A DNA stretch of 15,655 nt from JBAWWY01 sp037144355 (GTDB lineage: Bacteria > Bacillota > Clostridia > Peptostreptococcales > Anaerovoracaceae), in contig JBAWWY010000034.1 in the NCBI GenBank assembly GCA_037144355.1, forward strand, positions 1 to 15,655, in the 5' to 3' direction. Of the stretch, positions 7,063 to 14,802 are shown one piece after another; positions within the stretch are counted from its first letter, which is position 1, and every line of letters starts with the position of its first letter. The notes beneath the pieces are model-generated. The model was not told the origin of the DNA. It searched no databases and saw nothing but the letters and a program-made list of their open reading frames with translations. The translations under genes and the position numbers were made by a program.

Positions 7063-7074
7063 CAGGAGGATAAA

Positions 7075-8289
7075 ATGCAAAACACACCAAACGCTAACAG
7101 ACTTCATATTGCAATTTTTGGAAGAAGAAATGCTGGAAAATCAAGTCTGATAAATAGTATTACAGGCCAGAGCATAGCCTTGGTTTCAGAAATCGCCGGA
7201 ACCACCACCGACCCGGTTTACAAAGCAATGGAACTATTGCCTATCGGCCCGGTAGTTATAATTGACACTGCGGGCATTGACGATGTGGGAGAACTTGGCT
7301 ACCTTCGAGTGGCCAAAACCAAGGAAGTTATCGCAAAAACCGATATAGCCTTCCTAGTATTTCCTGCGGATGCAGCTTGGCCTCTTGATTTGTCCTTTGA
7401 AACCGATTGGTATGAAGATCTTAAGAAAGCAGGAATTCCAGTAATAGGCGTCCTGAATAAAAGCGACCTTGCAATGGATGAAATTGTTAGCCTGGATGAA
7501 AAACTGAAAGTATTAAGCAGCGAATTTCCCATCCCTTTCGTTCAAACCAGCATTAATGACAGCAAATCCATAGAGGATTTAAAAAAATTATTAATTGAGA
7601 ATGTGCCATTTTATGAAAAGGATGTAATCGTGTCAGACTTGTTTTCCCCTGGAGATATTGTCTTGCTTGTGGCTCCACAGGATATCCAAGCGCCAAAAGG
7701 AAGATTGATACTTCCTCAAGTTCAAGTCATGCGTGATGTTCTCGATCATAAAGGCCTTTTGATTACAGTTACCACCGATATGCTTGAAGATTTGCTTTCA
7801 AAGTTGAAGATTGCTCCTGCCCTAGTAATTACTGATTCCCAGGTATTTGAGAAGGTAAACGGAATATTGCCTCCTGAAATTCCTCTCACCTCTTTTTCAA
7901 TAGTAATGGCAAGATATAAAGGTGACCTTTCGGCATTTGTTGATGGTGCCTCAGCCATAAGCCAGCTTCAGGACGGCGACAAGGTATTGATTGCTGAAGC
8001 CTGCACCCACCATGCATTGCAGGGGGATATAGGCAGAGAAAAGCTACCAAGATGGCTTGCAGAATTTACTGGCAAGAAACTGGTTGTTGAAAAGAAGACC
8101 GGGATTGATTTTTCCAATGACTTGTCAGAATATAAATTGGTAATACATTGCGGCGCATGCATGTTCAATAGAAAACAGATGATGTCCAGAATCATACTGT
8201 CAAGAAACCAGCACGTTCCAATTACCAACTATGGCACTGCAATAGCCTATATGAATGGAATCCTGCCAAAAGTTACTAAAGGACTTTAA
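7075..8289 (+). CDS. hydF: [FeFe]-hydrogenase H-cluster maturation GTPase HydF
   Basis: GTPase and scaffold that carries the 2Fe subcluster precursor and delivers it to the hydrogenase apoprotein. The GTPase domain (about 1-175) shows the P-loop GRRNAGKS at 16-23, the switch segment GTTTDP, the DTAG motif and NKSD. The C-terminal cluster-binding domain shows C310-x-H312 followed 45 residues later by H358-C359-x-x-C362, matching the HydF CxHx(44-53)HCxxC signature. At 404 residues it is full length. An AGGAGG site sits just ahead of the ATG, 12 bases after hydG, so the two are co-transcribed. It is the last gene of the operon. The next 89 bases up to the convergent prepilin peptidase gene hold no clear terminator. 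Confidence 0.97.
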   Translation: MQNTPNANRLHIAIFGRRNAGKSSLINSITGQSIALVSEIAGTTTDPVYKAMELLPIGPVVIIDTAGIDDVGELGYLRVAKTKEVIAKTDIAFLVFPADAAWPLDLSFETDWYEDLKKAGIPVIGVLNKSDLAMDEIVSLDEKLKVLSSEFPIPFVQTSINDSKSIEDLKKLLIENVPFYEKDVIVSDLFSPGDIVLLVAPQDIQAPKGRLILPQVQVMRDVLDHKGLLITVTTDMLEDLLSKLKIAPALVITDSQVFEKVNGILPPEIPLTSFSIVMARYKGDLSAFVDGASAISQLQDGDKVLIAEACTHHALQGDIGREKLPRWLAEFTGKKLVVEKKTGIDFSNDLSEYKLVIHCGACMFNRKQMMSRIILSRNQHVPITNYGTAIAYMNGILPKVTKGL

Positions 8290-8378
8290 GAAAATACCAG
8301 GCTGGATTTGTCAAATATGATTATTAATTGTCAAAACTGACTGGGATGGAAAAGCTGTGTTTAGAGCCTAATGTGTTT

Positions 8379-9143
8379 TTAAAACTGACTCATATAAAGG
8401 TATATCAGATAATTCACCTGGTCATAAAGACAAATATAAATAACTGAAGCGGCGACTATGAATGGCCCAAGGGGCTGGTAGTCGCCTCTTTTTAATTTTT
8501 TGAGCAACATTAGGAATATGAAGTAAAAACCGCTGGTCAAAATGGTCAATATTAGTACGATTAGAATGCCATAAGTTCCAAACAGCAATCCCACTGCCGC
8601 CAGCAGCTTCACATCGCCGAAACCCATAGCTTCCTTTTTCAAAAGGAATGAGCCTATAAATCCGATCGCAAATATTGTCCCACCACCTATCAACGCTCCA
8701 AGAAGCGGCGAGTAGAATGTAAAATGAAAATATGGAGTTGCTCCCAGCATGTTCGTTTCAAACATCTCAAGTGCATACAAGAAAACTGCTGTAATACCTA
8801 TGGCTACAACCAATTGGTCTGGAATGATCATATATTTCTTGTCTGAAATTCCAACTATTACAAGCAGAATGCATGGTATGAACAAAATGAGAAGATATAA
8901 AGTGAAACCATATTGAAAAAGCATGGCTGTAAATATGACGAAGTACAGCAGGCTTAAAAGTATTCCTGTATTCCTGAATTTCAATTTATTTTCCTTGAAT
9001 GCTTCCTCGTCAACTTCCTCCCCGTAATCCACCAGCCATTTGGCTGGGATCTTGTTGAAAATCGACACGGTCAAATAGCCGGCACCCGTGCCGACTATTA
9101 TTACAAACAATGCAAATAATAGAATATTAATAAAAAGAATCAA
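8379..9143 (-). CDS. Prepilin peptidase, A24 family (type IV pilin-like leader peptidase)
   Basis: Polytopic membrane aspartyl protease that removes leader peptides from type IV pilin-like proteins at the cytoplasmic face. Catalytic aspartates are in the expected motifs: D101 in the DxxxxxIPD segment (DKKYMIIPD) and D177 in GFGD. Length is 254 residues with about seven to eight hydrophobic helices. The N-terminal half lacks the CXXC zinc pairs and clear methylase motif of bifunctional PilD, so N-methylation of processed pilins is doubtful. The start is TTG at 9143. Its ribosome site AGGAGA overlaps the glnS stop codon (TAGGAGA), so it is translated with glnS. No pilin or secretion ATPase gene is in the window, so the substrate is unknown. 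Confidence 0.85.
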   Translation of the reverse strand: MILFINILLFALFVIIVGTGAGYLTVSIFNKIPAKWLVDYGEEVDEEAFKENKLKFRNTGILLSLLYFVIFTAMLFQYGFTLYLLILFIPCILLVIVGISDKKYMIIPDQLVVAIGITAVFLYALEMFETNMLGATPYFHFTFYSPLLGALIGGGTIFAIGFIGSFLLKKEAMGFGDVKLLAAVGLLFGTYGILIVLILTILTSGFYFIFLMLLKKLKRGDYQPLGPFIVAASVIYICLYDQVNYLIYLYMSQF

Positions 9144-9152
9144 GGCTTTCTC

Positions 9153-10784
9153 CTATTTTTTCCACGAGCTCTTCAAATCAACTATCTGATTGAAGACTTT
9201 TTCCGATGCATTTGTTTCAAACGCATCCGCTATATAATATCCGTGTCTGAAGAACTGGAACCTGTCTTCTGGGGATGCGCCCTTGATTGATTCTTCTCCC
9301 AAGGCTTGATATTCTTTAACAGAATCCTCATTGAAAATCGTTTCACCGTTTTCGTTTTCAACCATAAGGTAGCTGTAAGCTCTTACCTTTATTTTAGCAG
9401 CAGAACTTCCATCAACCCAGTGGATTGTTCCCTTGACTTTTCGCTCTGAGAAACCGCTGCCGCTTTTTGTCTTTGGATCATATGTGCATAGCAGTTCGAC
9501 TACATTGCCCCCATCGTCTAGAACAAAGTCCTGACAGGTTAGGAAATAGGCCCCTTTGAATCTGACTTCATTTCCCTTGAATAGTCTGAAGTAGCCCTTG
9601 GATGGAGCTAACATGAAATCTTCCTGTTCTACAAAGAGATGCTTGGAAAATTTCACCATTCTATTTCCTTTTGTTTCATCTTCCTTGCTGTTTTCCACCT
9701 CAACCTCTTCAACCTGTCCTTCCGGATAGTTGGTGATTGTAACTTTAAGTGGATTTAGCACTACCATTTTGCTTTCAACCTGTGTCTGCAGGTCTTCCCT
9801 GATGCAATGTTCAAGCATGGCTATATCAACTGTGCTATTTGATTTTGAAACTCCAATTCTGTCGCAGAAATCCCTTATTGCCCCAGGAGTATAACCTCTT
9901 CTTCTTAGCCCCACCAGGGTTGGCATTCTTGGATCGTCCCATCCGCTTACCTGCCCGTTGTCCACAAGCGCCTTCAGATATCTCTTGCTCATAAGCATAT
10001 TTGTTATATTGAGCCTTGCAAATTCAATCTGCTGTGGTGGCTGAGGCCATTCAAGCTGTGCAAGAACCCAGTCGTATAATGGTCTGTGGTCTTCAAATTC
10101 CAAAGTGCATATTGAATGCGTGATTCCTTCTATGGCGTCCTCTATTGGATGGGCATAATCGTACATTGGGTATATGCACCACTGGTCGCCGGTGTTATGA
10201 TGGTCAGCATTGCTTATTCTATAAATGACCGGATCCCGCATGTTGATATTGGGAGAGCCCATGTCGATTTTGGCCCTCAATACCTTGTCTCCGTCATTAA
10301 ATTCCCCATTCTTCATTTTTTCAAAAAGTTCCAGATTCTCAGCGATGCTTCTGTCCCTAAATGGGCTATGCTTGCCGGGCTGGGTAAGACTGCCCCTATA
10401 GGCTTTTATCTCGTCGGCAGTCAAGTCGCAGACGTATGCCTTGCCTTTCTTCACTAACTCGGTGGCGCATTCATACATCTTCTGGAAATAGTCGGAGGCA
10501 AAAAAGAGGTTGTCCCACTTGAAGCCCAGCCATTCTACGTCACCTTTGATGGAATCCACATATTCCACGTCTTCTTTAACTGGATTTGTATCATCAAATC
10601 TCAGATTGCATTTTCCATGGTACTTTTGCGCTGTGCCGAAGTTCAAGCAAATTGACTTGGCATGGCCTATATGCAGATACCCGTTGGGTTCTGGCGGAAA
10701 CCTGGTGCAAACCTGGTCTCCGTATGTTTTATTCTCAAGATCCTTTTCAATTATGGCGTGGATAAAATTGGTGGATTCGCTCAT
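9153..10784 (-). CDS. glnS: Glutaminyl-tRNA synthetase
   Basis: Class I aminoacyl-tRNA synthetase that charges tRNA-Gln with glutamine in the cytoplasm. The HIGH signature is at residues 38-41 within PPEPNGYLHIGHAKS, and the KMSKS equivalent is MSKR at 265-268. The C-terminal beta-barrel anticodon-binding region is present to the end. Length 543 residues is normal. The ATG at 10784 is chosen over an in-frame ATG at 10865 because AAAGGGG stands 8 bases upstream and the 27 extra residues lie before the recognisable N-terminus; the promoter also lies between the two candidates. The prepilin peptidase gene follows after 9 bases. Many Clostridia use the indirect GatCAB route for Gln-tRNA, and some also keep GlnRS. 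Confidence 0.96.
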   Translation of the reverse strand: MSESTNFIHAIIEKDLENKTYGDQVCTRFPPEPNGYLHIGHAKSICLNFGTAQKYHGKCNLRFDDTNPVKEDVEYVDSIKGDVEWLGFKWDNLFFASDYFQKMYECATELVKKGKAYVCDLTADEIKAYRGSLTQPGKHSPFRDRSIAENLELFEKMKNGEFNDGDKVLRAKIDMGSPNINMRDPVIYRISNADHHNTGDQWCIYPMYDYAHPIEDAIEGITHSICTLEFEDHRPLYDWVLAQLEWPQPPQQIEFARLNITNMLMSKRYLKALVDNGQVSGWDDPRMPTLVGLRRRGYTPGAIRDFCDRIGVSKSNSTVDIAMLEHCIREDLQTQVESKMVVLNPLKVTITNYPEGQVEEVEVENSKEDETKGNRMVKFSKHLFVEQEDFMLAPSKGYFRLFKGNEVRFKGAYFLTCQDFVLDDGGNVVELLCTYDPKTKSGSGFSERKVKGTIHWVDGSSAAKIKVRAYSYLMVENENGETIFNEDSVKEYQALGEESIKGASPEDRFQFFRHGYYIADAFETNASEKVFNQIVDLKSSWKK

Positions 10785-10796
10785 CTTATAATCCCC

Positions 10797-10818
10797 TTTC
10801 AGATTTTGAATTCTGAAA
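10797..10818 (-). repeat. Inverted repeat over the glnS start site of transcription
   Basis: TTTCAGA at 10797-10803 and TCTGAAA at 10812-10818 form a 7-base inverted repeat with an 8-base A/T-rich spacer. Relative to the glnS -10 at 10822-10827, the repeat spans about -4 to +18. In RNA it could be a hairpin ending right at the GGGG ribosome site. An operator or a translation-gating hairpin are both possible. Confidence 0.5.
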
Positions 10819-10821
10819 CGT

Positions 10822-10850
10822 ATTATATCATCTTTTTTATTTGTTGTATC
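10822..10850 (-). promoter_or_regulatory. glnS promoter
   Basis: A perfect TATAAT on the minus strand (10827-10822) is preceded, 17 bases away, by a weak -35 GATACA (10850-10845). It gives a leader of about 30 bases before the glnS ATG. No T-box leader fits in this space. Confidence 0.55.
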
Positions 10851-10989
10851 CCTAATTTCACACATTTTAGGGCTCTTCCTTCAATGTCAGAAATAATTAT
10901 TGTCTAAGTGCTTCTTCCAATACGTTTAGAATATTATTTTGCCTATTTGCGTAATATAACTAATATATTTTTGAATTTATACTATACGC

Positions 10990-11018
10990 TTGATATTATC
11001 CTTGCTATTTGATATTAT
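10990..11018 (+). promoter_or_regulatory. Promoter of the lrp-ald pair, within a 10-base direct repeat
   Basis: TTGATA at 10990-10995 and TATTAT at 11013-11018 are separated by 17 bases. The same 10-base word TTGATATTAT occurs at 10990-10999 and 11009-11018, offset by 19 bases, so one copy contains the -35 and the other the -10. Autoregulation by the Lrp-type product is a reasonable guess. Confidence 0.6.
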
Positions 11019-11044
11019 TAACTAAATATTAAGGTGGTGAAGAA

Positions 11045-11503
11045 ATGGACTCGATTGATGTTAAAATTCTGGAAATACTCCAGACGAATGCTCGTATTTC
11101 AGTATCTGAAATCAGCAGCAAGGTTTCATTATCCTTGTCCGCCGTTAGCGAAAGGCTGAAAAAACTTGAAGCGTCAAAAGTAATCAAGGAATATACCGCA
11201 ATTTTGGATTCAGAGCTTTTAGACAAAGAACTTTCAGTAATAATGAATATAAGTTTGGAAAATCCCCAGAGTACCAATGATTTTATGGAGCTGGTCAGGA
11301 GAGAACGTGAAATCCTTGAGTGCCATTATATTACAGGGGATTACGACTACGCATTGAAAATAACAACTAAAAACACCAAGACTTTGGAAGATATGATGAA
11401 TAGGATTAAAAGCGTCCGGGGAATCAAGAAAACCCAGACCAATGTTATTTTATCAACCATAAAACATTTATACAGCATAAGTCCCGGAGAAGTTAAAGCA
11501 TAG
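11045..11503 (+). CDS. Lrp/AsnC family transcriptional regulator
   Basis: Feast/famine-type DNA-binding regulator of 152 residues. The N-terminal winged helix-turn-helix spans about 1-50 (IDVKILEILQTNARIS, then a recognition region with SLSAVSERLKKLE). A linker strand follows, and the C-terminal RAM domain from about 65 to 145 should bind an amino acid and drive oligomerisation. The segment GDYDYALKI is the usual RAM ligand-loop region. The ribosome site AAGGTGGTGA is excellent. Alanine dehydrogenase follows 42 bases later in the same direction, so alanine or a branched amino acid is the likely effector and ald the likely target, as for AldR-type regulators elsewhere. Effector and target are inferred from position only. 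Confidence 0.9.
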   Translation: MDSIDVKILEILQTNARISVSEISSKVSLSLSAVSERLKKLEASKVIKEYTAILDSELLDKELSVIMNISLENPQSTNDFMELVRREREILECHYITGDYDYALKITTKNTKTLEDMMNRIKSVRGIKKTQTNVILSTIKHLYSISPGEVKA

Positions 11504-11545
11504 TAAATATTGCTAATCCATATAATTTATTTAGGAGGATACGAA

Positions 11546-12664
11546 ATGATAATTGGCGTGCCAAAGGAAATTAAAAACAACGAAAACCGAGTAGCCCTCA
11601 CTCCAGGAGGAACCAGGACTTTGACCAAAAGAGGACATAGGGTTTTAATCGAAACGCTTGCAGGAATTGGCAGCGGCTTTTCCGATGAGGAATATCAAAT
11701 CTCGGGAGCCGAAATATATAAAAGCAAAGAGCAACTTTTTAAAGATGCCGATATGATAATGAAAGTCAAAGAACCACTTAAAGAAGAATATCCATTATTC
11801 AAAGAGGATCAATGTCTCTTCACATATCTGCACCTTGCCCCAAATCCTGATCTTACAAGTGCTCTATTGAAGGCCAAAGTTAAAGGGATTGCATATGAGA
11901 CAATCGAACTTCCAAATAAGACTCTTCCCCTTCTTGCTCCAATGAGCGAAGTCGCCGGCAGAATGTCAGTGCAAATCGGGGCAACCCTTCTGCAGAAGGC
12001 AAACGGCGGCTCGGGGATGCTGCTTGGAGGAGTTCCAGGAGTTGCTCCCGCTGAAGTTGTAATAGTCGGAGGCGGCAATGTTGGTTTGAATGCCGCCAAA
12101 ATTGCTGTTGGAATGGGCGCAAGAGTTACAATCCTGGACATCAACGCTGCAAGATTTTCGTATATCGACGATGTATTCCTTGGAAGGATTACAACCTTGG
12201 CATATAACGAATACAACTGTGAAGCCGCTGTGGCAAAAGCCAACCTGCTCATAGGCGCAGTTTTAGTAGCTGGACAAAGCGCCCCAAAGACAGTAAGTGA
12301 GGAAATGGTAAAAAGCATGGCTAAAGGTTCCGTAATCGTAGATGTAGCCATCGACCAAGGCGGATCCATAGAAACTATAGATAGAATAACCACCCATGAC
12401 AATCCAAGCTATGAAAAACACGGAGTTATTCATTACTCCGTTGCAAACATGCCTGGAGCAGTTCCAAGAACTTCCACATTTGCCTTGGAAGCGGCAACTT
12501 TGCAGTACGCTATCATGCTTGCTGACAAGGGCCCGGAAAAGGCTATGCTGGAAAACGAATCATTGATGAAGGGATTGAACACATACAAGGGCAATATTAC
12601 CTGCCTCGGCGTTTCCAAGAGCTTGAATATGCCTTATGTTGATCCTTATACAATGATTAAATAG
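11546..12664 (+). CDS. ald: Alanine dehydrogenase
   Basis: NAD-dependent oxidative deamination of L-alanine to pyruvate and ammonia, or the reverse. Key residues are in place at the positions usual for the family: R15 (ENRVAL), K75 (KVKEP) and H96 (YLHLAPN) for substrate, the NAD fold GGGNVG near residue 175, and the catalytic Asp in VDVAIDQGG near 270. Length 372 matches the canonical 371-373. The ATG at 11546 is preceded by AGGAGG at 8 bases; an upstream in-frame ATG at 11510 would add 12 unrelated residues. A TATAAT word at 11521-11526 has no good -35 and lies too close to the ribosome site to be convincing. The gene is the end of the lrp-ald unit. Confidence 0.96.
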   Translation: MIIGVPKEIKNNENRVALTPGGTRTLTKRGHRVLIETLAGIGSGFSDEEYQISGAEIYKSKEQLFKDADMIMKVKEPLKEEYPLFKEDQCLFTYLHLAPNPDLTSALLKAKVKGIAYETIELPNKTLPLLAPMSEVAGRMSVQIGATLLQKANGGSGMLLGGVPGVAPAEVVIVGGGNVGLNAAKIAVGMGARVTILDINAARFSYIDDVFLGRITTLAYNEYNCEAAVAKANLLIGAVLVAGQSAPKTVSEEMVKSMAKGSVIVDVAIDQGGSIETIDRITTHDNPSYEKHGVIHYSVANMPGAVPRTSTFALEAATLQYAIMLADKGPEKAMLENESLMKGLNTYKGNITCLGVSKSLNMPYVDPYTMIK

Positions 12665-12725
12665 CCAATTTACTTATCTGTTAAGATAAATTGAGTACTT
12701 TGTTCACGATTCACGACCAAAAGGT

Positions 12726-12752
12726 AAAAAGCCCGGGCTCTCCGGGCTTTTT
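12726..12752 (+). terminator. Strong intrinsic terminator after ald
   Basis: An 11-base arm at 12726-12736 pairs perfectly with 12742-12752 around the 5-base loop GCTCT, with a core GCCCGG/CCGGGC. The flanking A-run and T-run make it usable from either strand. Confidence 0.9.
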
Positions 12753-12816
12753 CCTTTCCTGCTCAAATAGTAAGAGCTTTCATTACTCCTCTGATGAACA
12801 AGGTGCTTATCAGCAA

Positions 12817-12844
12817 TAAAAAACGCCACCCGGCAGGGTGGCGT
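12817..12844 (-). terminator. Intrinsic terminator of the yczE-tadA-Ig gene run
   Basis: Read on the minus strand, ACGCCACCC (12844-12836) pairs with GGGTGGCGT (12831-12823) around a 4-base loop and is followed by a T-rich tail. It lies 25 bases past the Ig-like gene stop. Between this and the ald terminator, about 60 bases hold nothing recognisable. Confidence 0.9.
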
Positions 12845-12869
12845 CTATCTTTAAATATTTAATCTATTT

Positions 12870-13553
12870 CTATTTCTTCTTCAGCGATTTGGGTTTTGCA
12901 CCCTTGACCTTGCCGCCAGTTTGTCCTATTACCTTGTCGCTGTCTTTTTTCTTTTCGCTGCCTGAGCCTGCCTTATCAACAGTCTTTCCTTTTTCCTTGG
13001 CTACTTTATATGGATTGACCTTGCCAGTTTTCGATGCAGCTTCAGCTTCTTTTCGAGCTTTTCTCTTGGCATCCCATGTTGAATAAAGAACCATTACAGC
13101 AACCATTACAAACATCATTATCGTGCTGATCTGGCTGTCTTTAGCTACGTTCCTGGTTTTGAAAGTTACTGTCTTTATAGTTCCCAGGGTTTGTCCTGAT
13201 GTGGAGACCAATGATGAGTCGATGCTGACTTTATATTCGGTATTGGCTATGAGGTCTCCGCTCATAAGCAATGATATCCTTGTATGGTCATCTGGCGTGT
13301 AAAGAGCCTTGAAAGGAACGCTCTTTCCAGACTGGTCGACTACCTTGAATGCTTTTGAATTGGTTGATTGCACTGCTGCATCTCCAACATCCTCGCTGAA
13401 GGTAAGCTTGACCATTAAATTGATTGGTTCAAATCCAGTTCCACCATCTTTTGGATACGTGTTTACAAGCTGAAGGCTGGATGCAAAAGCCAGTGGTGCG
13501 CTTATCATGATTATTAGTAGAACTAGTATGAATATTGAGCACATTTTTTTCAT
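12870..13553 (-). CDS. Secreted/membrane-anchored Ig-like domain protein (SbsA/Big_5 type) with Lys-rich tail
   Basis: Protein of 227 residues with no known pathway. Layout: a signal peptide (about 1-25, MKKMCSIF then a hydrophobic core ending LAFASS); one beta-sandwich domain (about 27-135) of the SbsA Ig-like type, recognisable by YPKDGGTGFEP, KLTFSEDV and TEYKVSID; one transmembrane helix at about 142-158; and a cytoplasmic tail of about 65 residues very rich in Lys, Ala, Gly and Ser, ending KSLKKK. The ATG at 13553 shares its A with the tadA stop (TAATG), with GGGAGG 9-14 bases upstream, so an upstream in-frame start inside tadA is not needed. Such domains commonly act at the Gram-positive surface. 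The Lys-rich inside tail could bind acidic lipids or nucleic acid, which is inference. Confidence 0.75.
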   Translation of the reverse strand: MKKMCSIFILVLLIIMISAPLAFASSLQLVNTYPKDGGTGFEPINLMVKLTFSEDVGDAAVQSTNSKAFKVVDQSGKSVPFKALYTPDDHTRISLLMSGDLIANTEYKVSIDSSLVSTSGQTLGTIKTVTFKTRNVAKDSQISTIMMFVMVAVMVLYSTWDAKRKARKEAEAASKTGKVNPYKVAKEKGKTVDKAGSGSEKKKDSDKVIGQTGGKVKGAKPKSLKKK

Positions 13554-14020
13554 TATTTCTTCCTCCCGGATTGATTTCGAATATTTTTGAAAAATTTCCT
13601 TATTATATCCTGGCATTGTTCTTCTAAAATGCCGGTTTCTATTTCAACAAAATGATTAAGTCTTTCATCTTGTATAATATTCATTAGTGATCCACAAGCT
13701 CCAGTTTTTGGATCCATGGTCCCGATATATATCTTGTCCAGCCTGGACAAAACAATAGCTCCAGCACACATAGAGCAAGGTTCCAAAGTTACATAAAGCT
13801 CACATCCAAAAAGTCTCCAGCCTCCCAAACGCTTAGCTGCTTCTCTGATGGCAATCATCTCGCAATGATTTGTCGGGTCCTTGGTGGTTTCTGTCAGGTT
13901 GTGTCCCCTGCCAATAATCAAACCATCTTTCACAACGATGGCCCCAATGGGAACTTCACCCTTTTCTTCTGCTAAAGATGCTTCCAACAAAGCTTCCTTC
14001 ATAAATTCTTCTTTTGACAT
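13553..14020 (-). CDS. tadA: tRNA-specific adenosine deaminase TadA
   Basis: Zinc deaminase that converts the wobble adenosine of tRNA-Arg(ACG) to inosine. The zinc and catalytic motifs are H52-C53-E54 and PCSMC (C82, C85), within the long TadA-type sequence GHNLTETTKDPTNHCE and the following helix. The usual HAE is HCE here. The N-terminal region with EVPIGAIVV is typical. Length 155 is normal. The ATG has AGAGGT 5 bases upstream. It follows the YczE-type gene by 33 bases and its stop overlaps the start of the Ig-like gene. The tRNA-Arg gene at the right end of the window has anticodon CCU and is not its substrate. Confidence 0.93.
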   Translation of the reverse strand: MSKEEFMKEALLEASLAEEKGEVPIGAIVVKDGLIIGRGHNLTETTKDPTNHCEMIAIREAAKRLGGWRLFGCELYVTLEPCSMCAGAIVLSRLDKIYIGTMDPKTGACGSLMNIIQDERLNHFVEIETGILEEQCQDIIRKFFKNIRNQSGRKK

Positions 14021-14053
14021 TGTTACCTCTTGATAAAATTCTACATCATATTA

Positions 14054-14716
14054 TCATAAAACCTCAGGGTTTTCAATTTTTATCTTCTTGAATATCCTCT
14101 TTATATCATCATCAATATAATTATGTTTTACAGTCTTCACATTGAATTTGAAAATTGTAAAAACAAACTGGATTACATAGCCAACACCCAGAGACAATAT
14201 TATGGTTCCGATCCCGACAGTTCCCCCAAGGAAATATCCTATGATAAATACAGTAACCTCAATAGAGTTCCTGATGAACCTTACGGACTTGCCGGTCTTC
14301 TTATGTATTGCCACCATTACTCCATCCCTTGGTCCGGCCCCAAGACCCGCGGCAAGGTACAGGTAGCAAGCCAGTCCGATTATAGCCATGCCGGCTGCCA
14401 ACATTAAAATTCGTAGAATTATGCCATCTGGCTCAGGCAAGATATGATTCTTCATTATCAGGTCAAGGAACCACCCAATCAAGATCATGTTCAAAATAGT
14501 ACCTGTGCCTACTTTTTCTTTGAAAAAGAAATTGATAATAACAATAACCAAGCCGACAAGAATACTTGCCTGCCCCATGGTCATACCAGTCTGCCTGGAG
14601 ATACCCTGATGAAAGACATCCCAAGGAGAGAGCCCCAGTTTGGCGTTTATTGTTGCCACAATACCAACCGCATATAATAAAAGTCCTATTATCAACTTGA
14701 AATATTTTAATACCAT
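14054..14716 (-). CDS. YczE/YitT-family integral membrane protein
   Basis: Polytopic membrane protein of 220 residues with about five hydrophobic helices. It resembles the YczE/YyaS/YitT group, uncharacterised membrane proteins widespread in Firmicutes. Characteristic segments are LGLSPWDVFHQGIS after the first helix and the internal counterpart LGAGPRDGVMVAI after the third, a pseudo-repeat seen in this family. The tail from about 190 is charged and cytoplasmic (KRIFKKIK). ATG 14716 is chosen because GGGGA lies 5 bases upstream; a TTG 12 bases earlier would place that site inside the gene. It is first in a minus-strand run with tadA. No substrate or biochemical role is established, so transport is only a guess. 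Confidence 0.8.
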   Translation of the reverse strand: MVLKYFKLIIGLLLYAVGIVATINAKLGLSPWDVFHQGISRQTGMTMGQASILVGLVIVIINFFFKEKVGTGTILNMILIGWFLDLIMKNHILPEPDGIILRILMLAAGMAIIGLACYLYLAAGLGAGPRDGVMVAIHKKTGKSVRFIRNSIEVTVFIIGYFLGGTVGIGTIILSLGVGYVIQFVFTIFKFNVKTVKHNYIDDDIKRIFKKIKIENPEVL

Positions 14717-14802
14717 TATTTTCCCCAATAGTTCGAATCGACTGCCTAAATTGTCGTAGAGATTAATGTATCATTTTTGGCGCTGTTTTAATAGCCCTTG
14801 CC

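Noticed and set aside
8308..8335. Direct repeat TTGTCAAA with 20-base period after hydF
   Set aside because: It is two 8-base copies in an A/T-rich convergent spacer. There is no promoter nearby and chance is a sufficient explanation.
10116..10457. 113-codon plus-strand frame inside glnS
   Set aside because: It is a shadow frame of glnS with no recognisable domain and no apparent promoter or ribosome site.
11809..12402. 197-codon open frame on the minus strand inside ald
   Set aside because: It is antisense to a strongly conserved enzyme with all catalytic residues, and its Thr/Ser/Pro-rich sequence is typical of a shadow frame.
14123..14407. 94-codon plus-strand frame inside the yczE-type gene
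   Set aside because: The minus-strand membrane protein explains the sequence. The frame has the low-hydrophobicity Ser/Tyr/Pro mix of an antisense shadow.
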